A stretch of DNA of 64,000 bases from Corbicula japonica (lineage: Eukaryota; Mollusca; Bivalvia; Venerida; Cyrenidae), in the NCBI GenBank assembly GCA_038501625.1, contig JAZAYU010000003.1, positions 2,545,001 through 2,609,000 on the forward strand, given 5' to 3'. The notes below the pieces were generated by a model, which did not search any database, was not told where the DNA came from, and worked only from the letters and a program-made list of their open reading frames with translations. Shown piece after piece: positions 27,901 to 39,900 of this stretch (position 1 is the stretch's first letter; every line of letters starts with the position of its first letter). Position numbers and translations under genes: made by a program.

Positions 27901-30900
27901 ATATATTGCTGCCATGAACAACTAATTTCAAGAAGTTGTTAATTAACTGAGGGCAAACTTTCAAGCTGAGTATATTACTTCATATACTTTACAGAATTAT
28001 AGAACAAAGAATAAAGTTAAGCAGAATAATCTTAGTTCTTATCCTTTCTGTGCTCACCCTGTGCATGGCAACTACCAGTGCTCCACAAGTCACTGGAACT
28101 GAGTATGTCACATATTCATTCCAATCATCATGCAGTCTGGTACTTTGTCATCAAACTTAAAATTAATACCAGTCTCAGTTCTCAGTTATCTGCCCAATAT
28201 CAAAACACAAAGACCGAAGACCATTCTGAAATTGTAATCATCTGATTGGCTGTCATGGAGACTTGTCTCAATGTCAGCCTACCAAATTCTTGAGATTTGA
28301 GATTAACCTATAGCTTTAGTTTTATGATCTTGGACTATAATTAGTTCAAATTGAGCACAGCCTCAGAACTGACAAATGGCAAGCGTAAGATCTGAGACTG
28401 GTCCTGTGATACCAGTGTAGCATGTGAGACATACCTGCCAATGAAGTATAATAGACCAGACAAGTCCAAGGGTCAGTTTCTGGTTGCCATCCACTATATC
28501 ATTGCTGCTTATGTTAACCAACTTGATCTGAAAGTACACACAATACATTCATCATATAAGGCAGTACCTCATATGTACAATTTAGAATTGTTCTGACATG
28601 AACTTTTACTTACAAGTACACACAATACATTCATCATATAAGGCAGGATCTCATATGTACAATTTAGAATTGTTCTGACATGAACTTTTACTTACAAGTA
28701 CACACAATACATTCATCATATAAGGCAGGATCTCATAGGTACAATTTAGAATTGTTCTGACATGAACTTTTACTTACTAGTACACACAATACATTCATCA
28801 TATAAGGCAGGATCTCATAGGTACAATTTAGAATTGTTCTGACATGAACTTTTACTTACAAGTACACACAATACATTCATCATATAAGGCAGTACCTCTT
28901 ATGTACAATTTAGAATTGTTCTGACATGAACTTATACAAGTACACACAATACATTCATCATATTAGGCAGTACCTCTTATGTACAATTTAGAATTGTTCT
29001 GACATGAACTTATACTTACAAGTACACACAATACATTCATCATATTAGGCAGTACCTCATATGTACAATTTAGAATTGTTCTGACATGAACTTTTACAAG
29101 TACACACAATACATTCATCATATAAGGCAGGATCTCATAGGTACAATTTAGAATTGTTCATGAGCTTTATCAGACCAGTCTTGAACAAAATCATGTCCAT
29201 GAAAGTGATTTTTAAGAATATCCCTGGTCCCAAGGTTATAAAAACTGAAAACGGAAACCAGTCTTAAATCTAAAGCATCTGATTGGCTGAAATGGCAACC
29301 ATAGCCCTGGTCTATGCAGTTACAAATTGTTCTTGCCAATGTGACAAAAATGCAATTTCTATTCATATGACAGGATATGGACATATAACTAAATGTCAAC
29401 AGTTATTCTCTTTTGTTATCAAACTAGATGGCACCCTTGCTAAACTGGAGTAAATTTAATGTTAATGCAATTCTGAGCAAGGGATTGTAGGGATTCTAGC
29501 AACCAATGTTTCAATCATGGAACCATTTCTTGGGAATACAACATAACAGTTCTACCAATAGTCTCCACCTGGCTTTGAGAGGGACATCCCCAAATGACCC
29601 CGTAGAAAAGGATCAAACCCTCCTACACTGAGACTATTCTCATATGTATTTTCATGACATTCTCCCATTGTGTGATTCTGCTTGCTCTCAACAATTTAAC
29701 CACCATGCCAACCACTGATGAGAACTGTTATAAGTGAATGAATATTTCCTACAACTAGCAACAAGTTGATTATTCAAGCAACAAGATAAATTAATATCTG
29801 CAGTGAAATCCGGTTAAGGTTTTTGCTTTAATATAAAATGAAGATCAAGATCATTTTTAGAAGTTACACAATTATAAATTACCTGTAAGAAAATCAAATT
29901 ATTTTATTTTCATTATAATAAAAAGTTCTTTAAGATCCTATTCAGATCCCCTTGATCACTAGACCTATAAACTCAAATGATATCATGATTTATTAAACAA
30001 AAGTATCATAAAATTGCTAACTTTTACTACCAAAGATATGGGTTATAACCAATTTGTAACAAGTATAAATCCAGATCAGCCTATACATCTAATTTAGATA
30101 TCACATATCACTTTTAGATTACTTATTTTTGAACAAGTTGATTCGAATCAGATGCCTTGGATGTGCTGGCAGATCTGAATCTACACTCAGTCAGTGCCCA
30201 AGATCATAAAACTAAGTTTAGAGATCCATCTCAAATCTCAAGGATCTGATTGGCTGAAATGGCGACTGGTCGCCATTTCAGCCAATCAGATGCTTGAGAT
30301 TTGGGACTGATCTCCAGATTTAGTTTTAGGATCATGAGCACTGGTCTCCCATGTTATAAAAGACATATCCATTTTGTAAATTAATATTACAACTTGGAGT
30401 GGTCTCACTATTTTTCAAAGTAGCGGGTCTTTTGGTCAGAATTTCTGGAGGTAATCCCTACCTCCGCCTCTTATTGAGATCACTGAACTTGTGTCACATT
30501 CTCTAACTGACATAAACCCTGATCAGTCTAACACTGTTCACTATCCCAACAAAAGAGTTGAAGACCCTGGCCAACTGCACATATCATTAACCCTTTCCTC
30601 CACAGACACACCTTTATTGCATGGGCAATCAGTGTAGATCCAGATCAGCTGGCACATCTGTGCCATCTGATCAGGATCTGCACTGTTTGCTTTTTGATTT
30701 GTTAGGTTATTTCTAACCAAAATGCTACCAGTGCAGATCCTGATCAGACAGCACAGATGTGTCAGCTGATCTGGATCTACACTGGTTGCACATGCGTAAA
30801 AATGTGTATATATGGAGGAAAGGGTTTACTCAGACCAGACTGAGATGTGCAGGTTGATCTGGGTCTGCAGTAATTGCAAAAGTGCCTCAAAGTAATAGGG

Positions 30901-33900
30901 GTCAAACCCTAGTATCAAATTAACACATTTTCTGTGTGGATGGTACATCCATGCCATCTGATCAGGATCTACACTGTTTGCTTTTAGATTCATTAAGTGA
31001 CACATGCAGATCCAGATCCAGATCAGATGGCATAGATGTTCAGGCTGTTCTGAATCTACACTGGTTGCACATGCACTAAAACACATAATATATACTACTC
31101 AAAACTTGATAAGGATCACTTTAACGAGTGTGTTTGTTCCTTACGTAAGGTTGAAATGAAAAAAAAGTTGCTGTGATTCTGAAAATTTGTTCATTTGACA
31201 TCAGCCTTATGCTAAGAAAGGAATGAGCCGTTAAACTGTTGAAGTGGAACAGCTTTTTAAACTTGGTAGGTGCAATAATTCGGGATAAAACCAAAAGTGA
31301 TCCCTATCAAATTTTGAGTAATATATATGGTGTAAAGTGTTAATGGAGTGAATTGAGACAGTAGCTAATGAGCATGACCATGCAGTAAAGCTTTAAATCT
31401 GGAATATAGCATAATGAATAGAATATTGATTCCCAGTGAAAAATCTGTCTCCTCACTATACAGAGGATGCTTGTCTTGCTGAAATTAATGGAAAGTCTAG
31501 ACAACATTTCTAGTTTTTTGTACTTCATGAAACACTGTCCTTGTGAACATTTGTGCAGCTGTAGCTGGGACTGAAGAATGGACACAAATAAATGTTGCAA
31601 TACAAAGCAATGCTGGTAAATCCTTGTGCATCACATTATATCCTCTTTTTCGGTGCCGTCTGATCAGGATCTGCACTGGTCGCATTTTGGTCAGAAATAA
31701 CCTAATGAATAAAAAAGCGAACAGTTTAGATCCTGATCAGACGGTAGGATGTGCCGGCTGATCTGGATCTAAACTGTTCGCCATAGCAATAAAGGTGTAT
31801 CTATACAGGAAAGGGTTAAGGAAAACATCTTTTATTTTAGAAGGGCAACAAATCAATGAACATTACACGCCCAGCTGTTCTGGTGAGACAGCAGTATGCT
31901 AATTCTTATGCAAAGAAGCCTACAATGTAAACAAAAGCTCCTTTGTTTCTTGAACTAAGTGTTCTCCATATAATCTGTTATCCAAGGCTTGCATGATTTG
32001 TTTACATAACATGAACTTTACTTTATTTGCACTTTGTGAAGCATAAATTCCAAGGTCTTTATTGTTACCGTTATTACAGGCTTATAATACGCTTACTTCC
32101 TGATTACCTGGGACCCCATCATATTCACTTTGATTTTTACAATAGTGCAAAAACAGTACCATTGAAATCAGGAGTTATACAATACTTGCAATAAGGTGAT
32201 GACATGTAATTATCTATCTAATAACTGATAATGAATATGAAACCCGCTACTTCATTTTCTTAAATAACTAACAAATAAAGTCAAACACTGTGGTAAAAAA
32301 ATGCTTTTTGGAGCTCTGGCTGAAGATGCCAACAGGAGACCAACTCAGCTACTGCGGCTGACCACTGACTGGACTAACAAAGTATATCTGAGCAGTAACA
32401 GCAATGTGACACTGATAACAACTGAGCAGATATCTGATAACTGTAATCATCTGTCAATCTGATATCCTCAACAATACTTATCCATTAATAAACATGCAAG
32501 TTATATCCAGCAACTATGATAACAAATCCATATAGAATTTGTCAAGTTTTCACCAGCGCTGGAGTTTTGGTTAGAAGGAACCTGTCATTTAGGGTAGCGA
32601 TTTTGCTTAAGTCCATAAATATGACTTTTATCACACAGGTGATAGGCCATCACCAAGCAGCAAAAAGTTACGATTTAGATCAGATGACATGAATGTGCTA
32701 GCTGATCTGCATCTACACTGGTCACCCTTGTGATAAAAGGTCTTGGATTTGGAGAACTGTTGTTCAGCCAGGGGAGTGAATTAACTTGTTGACCATGAGT
32801 TTGGCAGTACAAAGCCTCTCTCTCTTCCTCTCTTCTTTTTTGCTGCGTGGGGAGGCTGTGTTTTGTGAGTGTGGTGATTCCTGATATGCATATATTAATT
32901 TTTTTTTCCTCTACTCAGCTAGCCTTAAGGGGCTGCTACATTTTTAGGATACCTAAACTACAGGGTACACTAAGGGTCTGCTACACGTGTAGCATTTCAG
33001 ATCTTACCCTCTTACTGCAAACCAAAACATTAATTACATTGAATAAAATAAATCAATGATTCTAATTTGCACTGGATTTCATAAATAAGGAAACTGCACT
33101 AATTATAATTTCAATCCTATGTTCTGGTGCCTAATTTTATCCCAGCAAAGTAAAATTAGTACATTAGTTAATCAAATATTAGCAAAAAAAAGTGCCATAT
33201 AAGAATACCATGACCTGCAGGCTTAAGATAAGGTTGGATATAGACATGTCCTTTCACCAATACCTATATACATGTTTATGTTTAGTCATTGTGACTGAAT
33301 CAGGGGCACCTAATTTCTAACTGCAGAATCAATACATCCACCAATAATACCTTAAGTAAGTTAGATCCACTAACATCCTTTGAATTTGCATATTCCTTAA
33401 GATTGAGAGAAGAGCAAGTTCAACTTTACTTCATGTGGGGTTGATAGTATTTTCTATCTTATGATTATCAAACAGATTTGTAAAAAATGGATTAAATCAT
33501 ATTTATCCAGTATAAAGGCTAAGACTGATTTCGATCCTTGTCTAAAGGAGTGGGTTGTCTCAAACAAGCTTAAGGGTGCGGTTTGTAAAAATCCCAAACT
33601 ACCAAACTGAGATTCTCTGAAATTTCTATATACACTTCTAAAACAAATAAATGAAGTGATGGGCTTATCAGTAAACATTATCATAACATTGGTCAAGAGT
33701 CACACTTCAGTGAGAGATTTATACGCCACCAAATTGGTCTTCTGCTGATAGAAGGAAGAAGTGAAGGTGTTTAACTGTAGGACTGGAAATTCTAACCAAA
33801 CATCCTCTGAGTGCTGTTACTGATAGTTGATGCAGTGTTAAATGCTAGGCAGGTGAGTTTCAGTAAAAAAAAATAAGAACTTGGTTGCAAAACCAAGGTA

Positions 33901-36900
33901 GGAAACATGACTAAAAAGCTGCCAAAGGCGAAAGTATTTTGAAATTAGTTTTAATTTTCACTATCTGAGCCTCATTTGCAAAATTTTGTATGATTAACCC
34001 TCTTAAGGATTTCTTTTTCTTTCATTCATTTTTTTTTAATTAAAAAAAAAACCTCTCTCACTTTTGTACCATTTTATATGCAATTTGTAAAGGCATATGC
34101 TTGAGGACTCTTTTGATAACATGAAAATTTATTGTAATACTGTACCTGTAATAGATTAGATTATCAGCAGTACTCTGATTGCATATCCAGGCATTCAATA
34201 AGTTTTACACACTAAATTCCTGCAGGAAATCATAAATCACTAAAAACTGTTCAAAATCCATCAAGATGTATAAGATTCATCAATAATCTAGCCAAATCAT
34301 TTCACTAAGACACCAACAAAGTATCAAAACAGCATGAAACTTTACACTGCCAAATAATCAGTGTTTACCTTTTAAATGAAGAGTATTCACAAATTCTTTT
34401 AAAGCCAATAAGACCAACAGAGTTAATTCCCTTGGCAGGAAAAGAAAATACTCAGTACTAATCAACCAACTGTTAATATGTGTTTATAATCGATATCAAC
34501 AATATGTTTAATTAAATATTGTGCCTATGATATTAATTTTCCTGGGGGTATCCAATAACTCTTGCATACCGTAATATTTTCCATAAACTGAACACTAGCC
34601 TCCCATTAATAAGCGTATATCTGAACTATTATATTGAATTGTTGACAACGGTTGGGTTGAGTTGTTTTATACACTTGTATTGTCAAAAACCAATCAATTA
34701 CTCTTGCATAAAATCATAACAATTACAAGGACACCAATACGGCTAAACCATAGGATTTAACACAGGCTATTTAATTTCATTTAAAGGTTTTTTATGAATG
34801 AGACAAGCTTCTTTATAGCTATGAATGAGACAAGCTTCTTTATAGCTAACTACTTCACAACTACTATAGGGGGTGCAAGCAATGGGAATTGATTTTGATC
34901 CATATAAAGCAATAGCTTAATAGGTAAATAATGAGATGCGCCAGTTATATATATTTTTTGTATTTATAGATAGAGAGAATGGTAAACTTGAAAGACCTGA
35001 TCAAGAATTTTCAGACACTGATTGTGGTATGAGTAGGATAGCTCTATTCTCCAATAGGTGTGCTTTAAATGCCTCAGCTGAAAAAGTGAGAATTGTGTGC
35101 ATTTGGCTAGCCCAGAATCAAGAACTTGTTCTCCAAATTCCAATTCATATCTCTTCAAAACACCCATTAAGTCTCCACATTAACCTTATCATTTCACCTA
35201 TGTTCGAAAGCCTCTGTTTATTTACTTAAAAACACTCATAAGTGTACACCACAACTATGGCAACCCTATGTTACTTACATTGTATTGTTTTTCAAGAACA
35301 TCTAGAACCCTGTTGACATTGTTGATGTGATGTACTCTCATACGACCCTTTTCTCGAATCTGGAATTTACATTAAAATCATACTTAACATTGAAAATATA
35401 AGTAAGGTGACAACATGTACTACAGGAGAGATCTGCTATATGGCAATCTGATGTATCACAAAATCCAATATATCACAGTCAGACCATGGACCCCATTTTT
35501 TTTCATTAAAAGCAAGTAAACGAATCCATGCTTTCATCTTTTTTTAAAACAGCCATCTGCACTTATTTAAAAGGGAACTTACAGCTTACTACTGCATAAA
35601 CTAATGAAAGAAAATGACTATCATTACATAACGACCAAGCATCATACCACTAGTATGAATATAATTTGAAAAATTTGAACATGAAAATGTGTATTGTGGA
35701 TCTGTTTTTTTATTACAGTTTGAAGGTATGGACCCTCAGAAACATGATACATCGGAACTCTACTTTACTCCAGTGGATTCATTGTCTTTCAAAGAAGAGC
35801 GTTCAAAAAAAGTATCAGGGGGAATCTGGTTCTGTAACAAAACAAATAGCAGCAATTTTCTAAATAGCTGTGTCATATGGTCAATATTGCTGGGGGGGAG
35901 GGGGGGGAGGGGGGGGGGGGGCATACATGCCAGGTATCGAAAAATAATTAAGTGAGACTGGTGACATTTTTAAGTGAGATTTGAGCAAAAATAAGTGAGA
36001 TTTTCTAAAGCGTGTCTAAACATGGTATATTATAAATGTTCTTATATACCTTTACCTTTTTTATAAAAAGTAACTACAGTCAGTTATATTACTTTAATGA
36101 AGTAACAAGACAAACACATTTTTTCAAAATCAAATAAAATATTTGTGACTAAAATCTTTATGCCACATTTATTTAAAAATGTCCACTGAAAATTCATACT
36201 ATTCAAGCCATTAGTTATCTACTAAGTGCAATTAATGACTAGGTATTTAATTATGAAGAAAGTCTAGTGTTGCATTTGCTTAAAAATTATTCTTGTAGCT
36301 TTACAGAAAGGTGAGAGAAGGGCCCAAAAGTTTGACAAATCTTGTTTTTATTCACATTGGATTAATGCTTCAACATGCCAATTAAAACCAAAACTCTTGA
36401 CAATTAACACCTTCAAAGTTTTGCCCTTAGACGTTTACCCAACCAAAAGTGAACTTTAGTAAAAATCTGAACTGTACAGCGTACATACATCCCAATACGA
36501 ACATTTCTTTATGGTGGAGGACTGTAAATAATTCGGTGGAGGATATTCAACCATTTATTCATATCGTTCTACTCTACAAGAGGTTCGTCTTTAAAGGCGG
36601 TGAAGATTAACAACAACAACAACAACAACATAGCCGAAAACTGTAACACTTGCATTGAAATTGTACCCCAACTGAGTCATAAAGATGATTGAGTAAACAT
36701 ATCAATTAATAAGAAAAGATAATTGAAAAACACCTTATCAATGTTAATCCATTGCCCCAGGGTAATTGAAGCAGATGAAATAAACAAAATGTCATAATTT
36801 CCAATAAATCACTGTCAATCAAGCGCTTTCATTTCGAATTCAGCGATCCTCGGACTTATTGGAGACATTGAAAATTTGCCCTGCAGATGACAATTTTTTT

Positions 36901-39900
36901 TTAAAGAGAAATTATAAAAAATACGTGAGGGTGGGTGAAATTCCGTGAGTTTTTACCTCACGGCGTTAGACTTGGCATGTATGGGGGGGAATCCCCACCC
37001 CACCTCTTATCAAGACCACTTCTACACTCTTTGGGTGCTTTTCCATCACTTCTTGTTGATAATTAAGCTCGATATTAAAATGTTTACTATGAACTATATA
37101 AAAACAATAGGGAAGCTGCTTACTCTAAAAGGTTCAAGTCCACAAAGAGGATTCAAATCTGTTTGAAGAATGGTCATTAAATTGTCAAAATTTACTGTTG
37201 TTATTCCATTTTTGAATCATCTTAATTACTTACTTAGTAATAAATGTATTGAGTCAGTTGCTTACCTGAGGTGTGCCGCTGAGAACCTCCAGGAGGGAAA
37301 GAAGATGTGTTCCATCTCTCAAGTCTGTGAACAAGTCCTCCAACACGGGACGACCAGACTGAAAATATACCAAGTCCAAGTGAGTGGAATGTTTAGATAA
37401 AGAACACTGAGTGTAATGGTACTGCGGCATCACTCAATTTCACTGGCATTAACCATTTATTCCATATCTACGCGCTTTTACACATGTGAGACCAGTATAA
37501 ATCCAGATCAGCTGGCACATCCACAAAATCTGATCAGGATCTAAACAGGATGCTACTTGATCGGAAATAACATAATGAATCTGAAAGCAAACAGTGCAAA
37601 TCCTGATCAGCCAGCATGAATGTGACAGCTGACCTAGATCTACACAGTCAGCCCATATAACAAAAGGTGTACAGTATACATAATATTATATATGGAATAA
37701 AGGGTTAAATTTCATGAACAAGCCATAAAATAACTGTTTTTATACCCAAAAATTCTGGCAATTCTGACACTTTCTTAAGACACTACTTGTAATATGCAAA
37801 AAATTTTTTTGCTGCGATCTGCTTTCTTAAGCATAATATAAGTGAAAATTAATCCCCACAAAATGAAAAATTCCACAAAAATATTGGAGATCAGCTTTTG
37901 CTGTCAGGGATATGTTCCCTAGAATTATTTTAGCTTTTTAGGGTATAGGGACAAGTTAGCTAAAATTATTTAAGCTTTTTAAAAATTAAAAACACAGAGA
38001 CACATATCTTCACTTAGTTGAGGGAGGTTATAGACATCTGATGGATTATTTCTCTCAATATCCCTCTATGCCATCCCTTGAATGTCTTTGACTTTTAATC
38101 CTCTGTAATCATATTCATGACTATGTGTGTACATATGCACTAACATAAATCAACACAAAGACCACCAAACACCGGCTATGAAGATCTGGACCAGTATAAC
38201 AACTGATCAGGCCTTGGTTCACTCTTAATTCAAACCCTAAGTACTCTACATAATCACTGGCAGCAGCTGAGGTATAGTTGTTGAAGAATATTTTTATATG
38301 CAACTTAAATGAGATTAGTTTGTTCTGCTTTTCGGCACTTATTCTTTTAAACTTGGTTCATGATGGCTTTAAATGACCATTAGAATGTGTTATATAGCTT
38401 TCCTGTCAACTTGACCAACACTGCAAGTAAGCATCCAAACAAACAAAAACTTAATACATGTACTTAAATACCTTGGACAGCTGAGAATTTATCCATTTTG
38501 TGAAGGTTTTCTTTTGTACATCTTCTCTCTCATCTGAAAATAACAAGTATAACATTAGTGCATTCTCCTATTCATGAACCTGTCCTCATTCCCATTTAAA
38601 GTTATTTGTATTTGTTTACATTGTTGTAGAGTAGTTTGTTCTAACTTATAATTTTGCCTAAAAGTAACATGGGGGTATAAAGAATTCAGTATCTAGATGT
38701 GGATACTGAGGTTTCAAACACAAGCACACTAGCATGGGATTTTATTATATACCCATGAATGACTTCAGCATAGTGCATCGTTAATCCGCAAAATTGATAA
38801 AACTCATCAGATTAGAAATTCTATATCAAACAATGTCCAGCTTCCCGTGTTCTATGTGACGTCCTATACTATGTCACACTAGGTTGTCGTATTTTCCGGC
38901 ACATAACAAACTCCAAAATAGGAAATTTCCGTCACAGTTTTACAAACGTTACGGTATTTTTACGTCATTCATAAATTTTCTACGCCATTCATAAATTTAC
39001 TATCACATTACTATTTCTGCTATTATGTAAACAACATTATGACAGTATGCATTCTGTAGGTTCGTATTATTTCTCGTTGCGTATGTAACCACATCACACT
39101 CGATCCTTTGGTCTTGAGCGATATTGAACTCGAAAATACGAACCTACATAATGCATACTGTTATAATATTCCATATTTATCAAATAACTTCAATTTTTAC
39201 AACATCAATAATAAACATATGGAAGTGGGTATGTATTTGGGTCTTTTGCATCAGAATATTTTCAATAAAATATTGTAAAAGATTGCCTTTTAAAAATTTA
39301 ATAATTTCAACAAGTTCCTTAACAGTAAATGTTTTCGTGTCACACAGATAGACAGGATCAAATACTGCAGAGCCCCTAAACCCAATTATCTCCTAAACGT
39401 GCAATGCTATCTTATCAACACCAAAGATAAACTATCAATTGGTGCATTCTTTAATTAAGATAAAAGGATGAATACTTTAATTGGCCAGTAATGTGCAGTC
39501 TGTTCACAGGCTATACTGCTACATTCCTCTTGTCTATGAATGGAACGACCAAGATTTATCCTCAGCATTCAAATGCCTTTATGTGCTAAGCTTTGCAAAT
39601 ATCTGTGACCAGTGTAGACCCAGATCAGCTTTGGCTTCTGCACAGTCTGATCAAGGTCTACACTGTTGGCTTTTCCATCAATAATTCACAAAACATCCAT
39701 ATAATGATGAAATAGAATAGATCGAGTCCAACCTTTTTTTTAAAAATGTTCGAAGGCTTCCAATAATTTGTGGTACAACACAAGTCTATGATAATGACAT
39801 ATGCAAACTGTGTAATTTACACAAAGTTTATTAGCTTCCACTCTAACAGTATTTGTATGGCCAGTAATTTCTACACTTTGAGCCCTTAACTTTAATATAT

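Larger units (their letters stand above)
24204..28434 (-). other. Dystrophin intron 5
   Basis: Holds an inverted repeat (24541-24660), a Family A copy (24733-24961), a TTCTA pentanucleotide microsatellite (about 25565-25612), a decayed Family A copy (about 26645-26815), the G/C-rich end of an unclassified element (from about 26857) and a Family B copy (28198-28335). 24970-25560 and 25620-26640 look unremarkable. Confidence 0.7.
28528..35278 (-). other. Dystrophin intron 4
   Basis: Begins at exon 5 with the 82-bp tandem array, then Family B (29230-29305, 30198-30342), Family A (30587-30828, 31650-31819 and fragments) and a mariner-type MITE (31091-31325). From 32770 to 34790 I see no repeat or exon. 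34793-34846 is a 27-bp sequence in two tandem copies. Confidence 0.75.

Noticed and set aside
28531..29158. Possible CRISPR-like array
   Set aside because: Units are contiguous 82-bp tandem copies without unique spacers, in an animal intron.
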